DNA of 55,999 nucleotides from an uncultured Synergistales bacterium. GTDB taxonomy: Bacteria; Synergistota; Synergistia; Synergistales; Aminobacteriaceae. Position 1 is the first letter of the stretch. Every line of letters begins with the position of its first letter. The position numbers were made by a program, and so were the translations under genes. The DNA lies in the NCBI GenBank assembly GCA_905233215.1, contig CAJODC010000029.1, forward strand, positions 1 to 55,999, read 5' to 3'. Shown here in pieces: positions 15,930-23,332 of the stretch. The notes beneath the pieces are model-generated. The model saw only the letters and a program-made list of their open reading frames with translations. It had not been told where the DNA came from and did not search any database.

Positions 15930-17951
15930 CTACCACACCGCTACTCTTTCATCAGGAGCGAGATACATTCCGTCTCCCTTCCTGATGTTGTAGGTTCCGA
16001 AAAATTCCTCGTACTGCTGAATAATTGCGTTCACTCTGATGTATGGCAGTGCGTGAACGTCTGTTTTGACTCGAAGGTCGTTGAGTTCTCTTGTCTGTAC
16101 CAGCTTCCAGATTTTAGCGTACTGTCTGAAGAATTTATCGTAGTTGAAGCCGTCAATGTCCTCAGCAATTCCCAACATCGCTTTTATCCCGGCCATGTCA
16201 GCAATCGTTTCGGTCTGAACGAGTGAGCCGTTGTAATTCTCGCCGGAGTCATCAACTTTGAACGTTCCGAGATATTTTATCAGCCTGTCAGCACGTGCTT
16301 TGAAGTGCGCTGAGTCTTCTTCTGTCCACCATGACTCAACGTTACCGCTCTTGCCGAACTGTGCGCCTCTCGTGTCGAATGCGTGTGAGATTTCATGGCC
16401 GATAACCATTCCTATACCGCCGAGTTTTTCCTCGTAGCTCATGTCTTCATCGTAGAAATCTCCGCCGATTATCCCGGCAATGATGTTGATTGAATTTTCT
16501 GAGGGCTGATAGTAGGCGTTGACCACAACAACATCATCAATCCATAAGTCATGATCGACTTTCTGATTCAGGAAGTCATAAAAATATTTCTGAACCTTGT
16601 ACTTTCTCAGTGCCTTCACAGACTCCAAAAGCCCTGCGCCTTCAGGAAAATCAAACTCATCAAAGTCAACCCATTTCTCAGGATAAGCGGAATTTAGCCT
16701 CATAGCGTCAAGTTTCTCAACAGCTTTCTTTCTTGTCGACTCTGAAAGCCATGTCTCACCTTCAAGCATTGAACGGTAAAATTTCACCGTCTGACGGATT
16801 ATCTCTTCAACGTCCTCTTTCGCGCTCTCAGGTACATAACGGTCAACGTAAATTTTGCTGACTGGCGCGGAAAGATTACCGTGAACGAAATCAACCGCCA
16901 ATTCATCATCGGGCTTGCTCTCGGTTATTCCGTAGCGTTCTCGTGAAATTCTCTGGTACTCTCGGAACGCTGCCTCATCTGTGAGAGTGATGTAGCCTGA
17001 CACTAAGTTGACAAGCAAATACGCTTTGATGTCATCAAGATTCGACTCGCTGTAGAGTTCATTCAGTGCCTTCAGCCATTCGGGCTGTTGAAGATTCATC
17101 AAGTCCGACACGGCGTTATGCTCTATGATTATGTCGGCAAACGGGAAGACAGGCGATTTCTCCCTGAGTTCGTTCATCGTCAAAGGGTTATATGTCTTGT
17201 CGATCGCTGAAGGGTCTCTCATCTCAAGAAGCGTCATCTCGTGTTCAGCTATCTTTGACTCGAAATTGAACGCCCTCGAAAGCGTTTCACCGGCAAAATC
17301 ATCGTCATAGCCCAAACGCCTCAGCATGTACAACGCTATTGCATCGTGCATTTTCTTTGTACGTTCGCCGTTCGCTGTCATCTTCCTGTATTCCGAGCTG
17401 TCTCCAAGCGAAAGACCGGTAGCGGAAAGTTCAAGGTTGTAAGACTCTGAGTCCTTGTTGTCAATACCAAGCCCGAAACCGGCAATCATCGTCCCGTTAT
17501 AGAAACTGTCCTCGCTCTTGAAATATTCTGTGAGTTCGTCGATTGATTTTATCGCTGTGATTTTCCCGGCCTGTTCGTGAAGATCGGCGAGTCCTTCCGA
17601 GTTTCTAGCGTCCCAATTCAGCCAGAGACGATACAAATTTCTCACCAAATAAGAGTCATGACCCTCAAGAGTTACATCAGTCATGATATTTTTCAGCCTT
17701 GCGTCAATGACATCTTGAAGCTCATTGAATGCGCTTGTGCGTGAATAACCGGGCTTCAGCTTCGTAGTAGAGAGCCACGAATAATTTACAGTCCCATAGA
17801 AATCATCTTGAAGAGCAGGGCTGTAACCTTTAAGTCCGCCGTAAATGTTTGTGTTGAACCAAGGGGTCATCTTATTATCGAGGGCATGGGCTGAGGCGCA
17901 TGTGAACGCCAGAGCCGCAAATGCCGTGAAAAAAATCTTATTCATACGCAT
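15930..17951 (-). CDS. M13 family zinc metallopeptidase (neprilysin/PepO type), exported
   Basis: A peptidase of about 673 aa. A signal peptide (MNKIFFTAFAALAF to ASAHA) directs it to the periplasm or cell surface. The N-terminal peptidase M13 domain is followed by the catalytic domain with NAYYQPSENSI, the zinc site IGHEISHAFDTRG (HExxH), and the third-ligand segment ETIADMAGI (E-x3-D). The family ends with a substrate-binding motif, seen here as VNAIIQQYEEFF. It degrades peptides of moderate size. The ATG at 17951 (or 17945) is inside the end of the upstream beta-propeller gene, indicating translational coupling. Confidence 0.92.
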   Translation of the reverse strand: MRMNKIFFTAFAALAFTCASAHALDNKMTPWFNTNIYGGLKGYSPALQDDFYGTVNYSWLSTTKLKPGYSRTSAFNELQDVIDARLKNIMTDVTLEGHDSYLVRNLYRLWLNWDARNSEGLADLHEQAGKITAIKSIDELTEYFKSEDSFYNGTMIAGFGLGIDNKDSESYNLELSATGLSLGDSSEYRKMTANGERTKKMHDAIALYMLRRLGYDDDFAGETLSRAFNFESKIAEHEMTLLEMRDPSAIDKTYNPLTMNELREKSPVFPFADIIIEHNAVSDLMNLQQPEWLKALNELYSESNLDDIKAYLLVNLVSGYITLTDEAAFREYQRISRERYGITESKPDDELAVDFVHGNLSAPVSKIYVDRYVPESAKEDVEEIIRQTVKFYRSMLEGETWLSESTRKKAVEKLDAMRLNSAYPEKWVDFDEFDFPEGAGLLESVKALRKYKVQKYFYDFLNQKVDHDLWIDDVVVVNAYYQPSENSINIIAGIIGGDFYDEDMSYEEKLGGIGMVIGHEISHAFDTRGAQFGKSGNVESWWTEEDSAHFKARADRLIKYLGTFKVDDSGENYNGSLVQTETIADMAGIKAMLGIAEDIDGFNYDKFFRQYAKIWKLVQTRELNDLRVKTDVHALPYIRVNAIIQQYEEFFGTYNIRKGDGMYLAPDERVAVW

Positions 17952-18984
17952 AGAGCGCACCACTGCCGAAATAAAGAACGCCGTCAGCGAAAAGTCCGCA
18001 TGTTATTCCGTTGTCAGTGAGAGTGCCGACATGCTTGCCCGTTTTAGCGTCAAGCACCAACATTCCGCCCATCTCAGCTCCAGCGAATACTACGCCGTCA
18101 GCTGCTACAGGTTTCGCCGAGATGCTGCCGATGTTCGTGTTGAATCTCCAAAGCGTTCGGCCTGTCTTCTCGTCAAGCGCAACGATCGCGCCTCTTCCTG
18201 TTCCGACAAAAATTCTTCCGCCTGACACTTCGGGCTGTGTCGTGATTGTGTCTCTTACGTTGACTGACCAGAGGGGTTCAACGCCCTTAATCTTCACAGC
18301 ATTGACAGAGCCGTCCCAAGCTGAGAAGTAGACATTTCCGTTAGCCGCTGTCGGTGTGTTGATTGCACCGCCTGCACCGCCTCCGTTGAGCCTCTTTCCT
18401 GTCTTAGCGTCAAGAATGCTGAAGATTCCGTCATACTCGCCGACAAAGAGCATTCCGTCAGCGTAAGTCGGAGCGCATCGGACACCCTGATCGCTTGTCG
18501 TGTATGTCCATGCTGTTCGGCCGTCATTCTCGTTGAATGCGTGAACTTTCCTGTCATCTTTCGAGACGTAGACGAGTCCTCCGCCTACTGCTGCGCCATC
18601 GCTGAGACCGTCATTCACTGCTCGTCCTTCGGTGTTTGTTCCGCCGATTCCGCCAGATGACCAGACGTGAGAGCCGTCAGCAATCTTGAGACATGTAAGC
18701 TCTCCGCTTCCCTGAGCGAAGATGACATTTCCGCCGACAACCGCTGGAACTCCGTAGATCGTGTTGTCCGCTTTGTACTCCCAGACGGGACGGCCTGTGT
18801 TCCTGTTGATTGCGAAACATTTTCCCGTTTCAGTTCCGCAGAAAAGCATGTTGCCTGAAACTGATATTCCGCTGGTAATGGGGCTGTCAAACTGAAGAGT
18901 CCAGACTTCACGACCGCTGAAGGCTGAAGCTGATACAGCCATAGCAAAAACTAATAACACTGAAAGAAAAATTTTGCGTTTCAT
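17938..18984 (-). CDS. Exported PQQ-type beta-propeller protein
   Basis: A 348-aa secreted protein. After a signal peptide (cleaved after about residue 20, ASA) come about seven PQQ-like blades. Their repeated pattern is x-A-x-D/N-x-x-T-G-x-x-x-W, for example INRNTGRPVWEY, LDAKTGKRL, LDEKTGRTLWRF and LDAKTGKHVGTL. No quinoprotein catalytic domain is seen, so it is a structural or binding propeller of the BamB-like class, but it lacks a lipobox. A strong AGGAGGT site precedes the ATG. It is co-transcribed with the M13 peptidase, which it overlaps. Confidence 0.87.
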   Translation of the reverse strand: MKRKIFLSVLLVFAMAVSASAFSGREVWTLQFDSPITSGISVSGNMLFCGTETGKCFAINRNTGRPVWEYKADNTIYGVPAVVGGNVIFAQGSGELTCLKIADGSHVWSSGGIGGTNTEGRAVNDGLSDGAAVGGGLVYVSKDDRKVHAFNENDGRTAWTYTTSDQGVRCAPTYADGMLFVGEYDGIFSILDAKTGKRLNGGGAGGAINTPTAANGNVYFSAWDGSVNAVKIKGVEPLWSVNVRDTITTQPEVSGGRIFVGTGRGAIVALDEKTGRTLWRFNTNIGSISAKPVAADGVVFAGAEMGGMLVLDAKTGKHVGTLTDNGITCGLFADGVLYFGSGALYAYE

Positions 18985-19033
18985 GAAAAAAATACCTCCT
19001 GAAAATTTTGCAAATACCGCTGAATTTTAGCAC

Positions 19034-19071
19034 AAAAAAACCCCTCTCCTTTGTGGTGATTGCGGAGAGGG
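19034..19071 (-). terminator. Intrinsic terminator after the 63-aa gene
   Basis: On the minus strand an 8-bp stem, CCCTCTCC (19071-19064) with GGAGAGGG (19049-19042), is followed by seven U (19040-19034). It ends the unit formed by the surface protein and the small gene, and separates it from the beta-propeller gene. Confidence 0.85.
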
Positions 19072-19079
19072 TTAATTTT

Positions 19080-19271
19080 TCATATGTACTGTTCGACCTG
19101 ATCGTGAATGACTACGAGATTGTTGAAGTCCTCAATCACTGGACGCTGAACTAGTACAGGTTCGGCAACGTGCATGTACTGAGTTTCCGTACGGCGTATC
19201 ACCGCTCCACGTTCAAGCCTCTGTGCGTTTCCTGAAATGTTGCTGATGATGTTGCTCTGTATTACTCTCAT
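19080..19271 (-). CDS. Small protein of 63 aa, unknown function
   Basis: A short gene with clear expression signals: GGAGGTGTG seven bases before the ATG at 19271, and an intrinsic terminator 8 bp after the stop. The peptide begins MRVIQSNIISNISGN and ends DQVEQYI; it has no signal peptide or membrane helix and is rich in Val, Ile and Gln. No family is recognised. It follows the Synergist-CTERM protein gene by 40 bp and probably shares its transcript. The signals make it a real gene; its function cannot be guessed. Confidence 0.7.
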   Translation of the reverse strand: MRVIQSNIISNISGNAQRLERGAVIRRTETQYMHVAEPVLVQRPVIEDFNNLVVIHDQVEQYI

Positions 19272-19311
19272 GACTCACACCTCCGTTGAAATTGCGTGAG
19301 ATGATTCTACA

Positions 19312-21087
19312 CTAGAATCTTCGTTTTTGTGAGAAGAATAACACAGCTCCGGCGAGCGCAATAAGCCCGAAGCCAGTATCACAACCGCTGTTGTTTCCTC
19401 TGACACCGTACCGGCCTGACTCGGTGAACTTCAGCATTCCGCCGAGATTAGCGTTTCCGCCCATCTCATCATCTGCGAAATCAATTATCACATTGTCGCC
19501 CGACTCGAGATAGGCTTTCTTCGTCCAGTCCAATACAGTCATCTTGAATTTTCCGCCTACAGGCCCGGCACCGGCAAAGAGCTGATTATGTTCCTCGTCA
19601 ACAACAAGAGCGTACTCGTTCTGCAATGCTTCGATAGGACTTGCTTGAGGGTCTTTCGGGTCGGGTATGAACGTTGACGGAGGAGCATAGAACGATCCCA
19701 AGTCGCAGACTCTCACAGAACCTGTCGGCGATCCGTGCATGAGCGTCATCGTACTCAGGAGCGTAGAAGCGTCAGGGCTTGTTACGTCAACGTTGACGAA
19801 ATAGAAACCGCCGTGTCCGTCAAGCGGAGGCTGTTCGACTTCAAGCTCATTCAACGATTCCCAGATAGGCATAGCATCGCTTGTTCCGTTCCAGAAAAAC
19901 ACAGCGTCTTTCTCGTCCTGAGTAGCCTCGTTCTTTCTCTCCATCATGAAATAAAATCCTGTTCCGTCAACGTAGAAGGGCTTTTCGATTTCAACACCTG
20001 CTGCACCTGTACCGACTCTGCGGGCTGATGATCTCGTAACGCCGTCCCAGAAGTAAACGATTATGTCATTGTCTGAACCTGATGACGATGCCTGATGAGT
20101 GTACGCGAAAATATATCCCTTGTAAGTTCCTTCATTGCTGATGACTAGTTCGCCGTTTGACTGGACGTTCTGAATGTCAAGCGAAAGAAGTTCGCCCGAA
20201 ACTTTACGGTGATAGAGTGCTGTTGAGATTGCGTTAGTCGCTGTGCTTGCGTTGATGTCTCCTGACACTGCTACGAAGTAGAAGCCTCCGAGTTTGTCGG
20301 GCATTGGCGACTCGATGTCGACATCATAGCCGTTAATGTCCCTGCTTGTGATTGTCAGTGTTGATGTCGGGACGGCTGCTTTCTCGTCAATGCACCAGAT
20401 CGAAGCGTGAGCGTCTCTTGATGCTGCGCTGTCATAGTCGTAAACGTGAATGTCGCTGCTGATTGGCGTGTAATCTCCGCTTGCCGTCATGTTGGCACGC
20501 TTTGAACTCCAGACATAAAGGTAATTGTGGCTGTCGGGCCAAAGACTGACGAGTCCGTGAACTGTGTAACCGCTGTCGAGCTGTGCCGTAGCCTGATCGT
20601 TCCACGTGAGAGGGTCAACGGCTCTGAGAGTGTTGCCGTCAATGGCGTAAATCAATCCGTTAGCCTCATCGGGAGGAAGGAGAATATCCGAGCTTGCCCG
20701 TGTGTTGTAGGGAAGGCTTAACGTTCGTTCCTGAGCGTTGATCGGTTCTGAGATGCTCACTGAAGGCTCGTAGAAGGAGTAATCGGTAACAAGATTTGTC
20801 GTTGACGCTCCCCATTTGAGACTCTTTGTAACATAGATGTACTCTTTTCCGCCTCTCGTGAACGAGCCTAGACCCAAAGCTCGGCGGTCTCTTGACGCTG
20901 TGTCGATGACTGAGACTTCGGGGAAATCGAACTCTTGATTGAAATCGATTCGGCCAAGCCCGTAATAAGAGTAAGCGTTGGGGTCAAGAATGTCGCCTGA
21001 TGAGAACGTATAGACATACGATGCTGAAGCTGGAAGAACGGAAAAAACAACAAAAAGCGCGGTGATGATAAAAATAAACTTCTTCAA
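19312..21087 (-). CDS. Synergist-CTERM-type surface protein
   Basis: A 591-aa exported protein of unknown fold. A signal peptide covers residues 1-22 (ending ASA). The body is Ser/Thr-, Asp- and Tyr-rich with repeated GGFYFV segments suggesting beta-propeller-like repeats (GGFYFVAV, GFYFMME, GGFYFVNV). The C-terminus is a sorting-type tail: a NNSGCDTGFG motif, then a hydrophobic helix (LIALAGAVLFF), then QKRRF. Tails with an invariant Gly-Cys followed by Gly-Phe-Gly are characteristic of Synergistota Synergist-CTERM proteins. Probable role: outer-surface or cell-envelope protein processed at the Cys. Confidence 0.82.
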   Translation of the reverse strand: MKKFIFIITALFVVFSVLPASASYVYTFSSGDILDPNAYSYYGLGRIDFNQEFDFPEVSVIDTASRDRRALGLGSFTRGGKEYIYVTKSLKWGASTTNLVTDYSFYEPSVSISEPINAQERTLSLPYNTRASSDILLPPDEANGLIYAIDGNTLRAVDPLTWNDQATAQLDSGYTVHGLVSLWPDSHNYLYVWSSKRANMTASGDYTPISSDIHVYDYDSAASRDAHASIWCIDEKAAVPTSTLTITSRDINGYDVDIESPMPDKLGGFYFVAVSGDINASTATNAISTALYHRKVSGELLSLDIQNVQSNGELVISNEGTYKGYIFAYTHQASSSGSDNDIIVYFWDGVTRSSARRVGTGAAGVEIEKPFYVDGTGFYFMMERKNEATQDEKDAVFFWNGTSDAMPIWESLNELEVEQPPLDGHGGFYFVNVDVTSPDASTLLSTMTLMHGSPTGSVRVCDLGSFYAPPSTFIPDPKDPQASPIEALQNEYALVVDEEHNQLFAGAGPVGGKFKMTVLDWTKKAYLESGDNVIIDFADDEMGGNANLGGMLKFTESGRYGVRGNNSGCDTGFGLIALAGAVLFFSQKRRF

Positions 21088-21188
21088 CTTGGACCGCTCC
21101 TTTTGGGTATTAGGTAATTATACATAATTATATAACAGGTTATTTACGTAGTCATCATAGAAGAAATTTTGTATGAGGGTGAAATTTC

Positions 21189-21217
21189 TTGACAAAAAAA
21201 GGAATGTATTATATCTT
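21189..21217 (+). promoter_or_regulatory. Promoter of the DUF3793-flavodoxin operon
   Basis: TTGACA (21189-21194) is a perfect -35 box. The region 15-17 bp downstream is TATATCTT (-10-like). The divergent gap 21088-21256 is AT-rich and also holds TAATTATA twice (21115-21122 and 21125-21132) on the side of the minus-strand surface protein gene. Confidence 0.5.
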
Positions 21218-21256
21218 TGTGCAATCAAACAAAATTTATACTCAGTGTGAAAAATC

Positions 21257-21877
21257 ATGACAGAGGAAAACGCAAATATAATCATAGATTTCATGGAATA
21301 CATGAAGAATGCAGACACGGAGAATTTCATCAGGGGAATGTTGTATTGTTTTTGCGCACCAACTATAAAGGGCATAAAGGCGGCATCACTGATAAATTTC
21401 CGTCGCAGGAAAGGCGAGAATATCCGTTCATTGTGGCAGTTACACGCTGATGAATGGCTTGAGCCTTTTGGACTCGAATGGGTTTTTCTCGGCCAACAAT
21501 GCGAAGATGACAGTGCGCTTGTTCTTGTCTACAGGCGTGAACTTCTCGCTAAGGCTCTCGGCTGCGACAAAGCCTGCTGCATTCTCAAAACTCGCGGATA
21601 CCCCCTCAATGATGTTGATGCCTGCCTTGAGTGCTTGAGGGGGAAATTCTGTTCAGGTTTTCCGCACGAGATAGGACTGTTTCTCGATTACCCTCCTGAT
21701 GACGTGAAGGGATTTATCGAGGACAGGAACGCTGAGAATTTAGCCTGCCCGGGTTACTGGAAGGTCTATGGGAATCCTGACGAGGCAAAAATAATTTTCA
21801 GCGAGTACAGAAAAGCGGAATGCGAAGCTGCCCTGTTGATAATGACGGGACAGCCAGCAACTATAAATCGGAGGTAA
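21257..21877 (+). CDS. DUF3793 family protein
   Basis: A 206-aa cytoplasmic protein of the DUF3793 family. Typical segments are YCFCAPTIKGIKAASLINF near residue 30, LVLVYRRELLAKAL near residue 88, and the Cys-rich YPLNDVDACLECLRGKFCSGFPHEIGLFL-type region (residues about 118-145). The family is of unknown function and is commonly encoded beside a flavodoxin, as here (4 bp apart). The conserved cysteines and histidine suggest metal or redox chemistry, which is inference. The ATG at 21257 follows the promoter by about 40 bp. Confidence 0.85.
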   Translation: MTEENANIIIDFMEYMKNADTENFIRGMLYCFCAPTIKGIKAASLINFRRRKGENIRSLWQLHADEWLEPFGLEWVFLGQQCEDDSALVLVYRRELLAKALGCDKACCILKTRGYPLNDVDACLECLRGKFCSGFPHEIGLFLDYPPDDVKGFIEDRNAENLACPGYWKVYGNPDEAKIIFSEYRKAECEAALLIMTGQPATINRR

Positions 21878-21881
21878 AAAA

Positions 21882-22301
21882 ATGGCAAAGGTTTTAATCG
21901 TCTATGTAACAACAACAGGCAACACAGAGAAAATGGCTGAGGCTATCGTTGAAGGTGCAAAGGGCGCAGGTGCTGACGTAACATGCAAGACAGTCGGCGA
22001 CACGAAAGTTTCTGAGCTTGGCGGTTACGATGTGATAGCGTTCGGATCGCCAGCGATGGGAGCGGAAGTTCTCGAAGAAGCAGAGATGGAACCGTTCTTC
22101 ACTGACGCTGCCGGGAGTCTTTCAGGCAAGAAAGTAGCTCTCTTCGGGTCGTATGACTGGGGCGACGGCGAATGGCTCAGAACTTGGGAGGACAGATGCA
22201 AAGAGGCCGGTGCTGATGTCATCGCTACGGTGAAAGCACATCTTGAACCCGATGATGACGCTGTAGCCGAGTGCAAAGCGTTCGGAGCAAAATTAGCGTA
22301 A
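21882..22301 (+). CDS. Flavodoxin
   Basis: A 139-aa short-chain flavodoxin, an FMN-binding low-potential electron carrier. The phosphate-binding loop TTTGNTEKMA is at residues about 10-19, the 50s loop is GSPAMGAEVLE, and the 90s loop is GSYDWGDGEW. The strong AGGTAAAAAA site and the 4-bp gap show it is translated with DUF3793. It probably serves fermentative redox enzymes. Confidence 0.95.
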   Translation: MAKVLIVYVTTTGNTEKMAEAIVEGAKGAGADVTCKTVGDTKVSELGGYDVIAFGSPAMGAEVLEEAEMEPFFTDAAGSLSGKKVALFGSYDWGDGEWLRTWEDRCKEAGADVIATVKAHLEPDDDAVAECKAFGAKLA

Positions 22302-22310
22302 CGTGCCATA

Positions 22311-22340
22311 GGTAGAGGGGAAATATTTATCTCCTCTACC
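22311..22340. terminator. Hairpin between convergent flavodoxin and rluD genes
   Basis: GGTAGAGG and CCTCTACC (22311-22318 and 22333-22340) form an 8-bp perfect stem. There is no T tract on either side, so it may act as a bidirectional, Rho-assisted or processing signal. Confidence 0.45.
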
Positions 22341-22351
22341 CGCTTCCCTGT

Positions 22352-23332
22352 CTACAATTCTGAATCAACGTCAATTTCACCGTCAATATTATCGCTGACA
22401 GTTTCGTTTTCTGATTCGCCTTCGTCTATAGGCATTCTGCTTTTGATCAGCGCGATTCTTTGAATGAAATCACTCGTCAATGGCTGTCGGAACTTCATCG
22501 CTTCTCCCGTAACAGGGTGAGCAAATTCCAGCTTCCATGAATGAAGATATACCCTTGCGAGGTTTCCTGTTTTCGCTCCGTAGAGGCCGTCGCCGACAAG
22601 AGGACAGCCTAACGCCGACATGTGTACACGGATCTGATGAGTTCTTCCAGTGAACAATTCACACTCAACGAGGGATATATCGTTCATGCTCCACAAAACT
22701 TTGTAGCCAGTCAACGATGGTTTACCGCCCTCGATGATTATCATGTGAAGGTAGTTGTCAGGGTCTCGGTCAATAGGTCCTGACAGTATGCCCTCTGATT
22801 TTTCGGGGCAGCCGTGTACGAGAGCTATGTAGTGTTTGTGTATCGTCCTGTTTTTGAACATGGATTGAAGTTTGAGTGTTACCTTCTCAGTTCTCGCAAC
22901 AATCATCAAGCCAGATGTGCCTATGTCCAGTCTGTGAACGATGCCCGGCCTCAGCCATTGCGATAACTTTCTCATCTCCGGGTAACGGTAGACTAAGCCG
23001 TTGACCAGAGTGTTACGCCAATGTCCCGGCGCAGGGTGTACGATGACTCCCGAAGGCTTGTTGATGACGAAAAGATATTCATCTTCGTAGAGAACATCGA
23101 AGTCAACAGGTTCAGCCCTGAGATATTCCATGTTGAGGGATTCTGGAAGTTCAACAGAATATTTACAGCCTGCCTTCACTGATGATGCTGGCTTCGCTCT
23201 CATTCCCTCATCTGTGCGGACATAACCGTTTTTGATGAGGTGCTGTACACGTGTGCGGGTCTTGTCAAGTTTCTCGGACAAAAATATATCCAGTCTCTCG
23301 TAATCTTTATCAGCAGCAACTTCAATAATCAC
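22352..23332 (-). CDS. rluD: RluA/RluD family 23S rRNA pseudouridine synthase
   Basis: A 326-aa enzyme with an N-terminal S4 RNA-binding domain (residues 1-60) and a pseudouridine synthase domain. It contains the catalytic HRLDIGTSGLMIVA (Asp near residue 136), the INKPSGVIVHPAPGH motif near residue 92 and the GRTHQIRVHM motif near residue 230. An acidic tail ends the protein. It most likely modifies helix 69 of 23S rRNA (RluD-like), though the exact site cannot be set from sequence. It overlaps the Cdc48 gene by 4 bp (ATGA). Confidence 0.9.
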   Translation of the reverse strand: MIIEVAADKDYERLDIFLSEKLDKTRTRVQHLIKNGYVRTDEGMRAKPASSVKAGCKYSVELPESLNMEYLRAEPVDFDVLYEDEYLFVINKPSGVIVHPAPGHWRNTLVNGLVYRYPEMRKLSQWLRPGIVHRLDIGTSGLMIVARTEKVTLKLQSMFKNRTIHKHYIALVHGCPEKSEGILSGPIDRDPDNYLHMIIIEGGKPSLTGYKVLWSMNDISLVECELFTGRTHQIRVHMSALGCPLVGDGLYGAKTGNLARVYLHSWKLEFAHPVTGEAMKFRQPLTSDFIQRIALIKSRMPIDEGESENETVSDNIDGEIDVDSEL

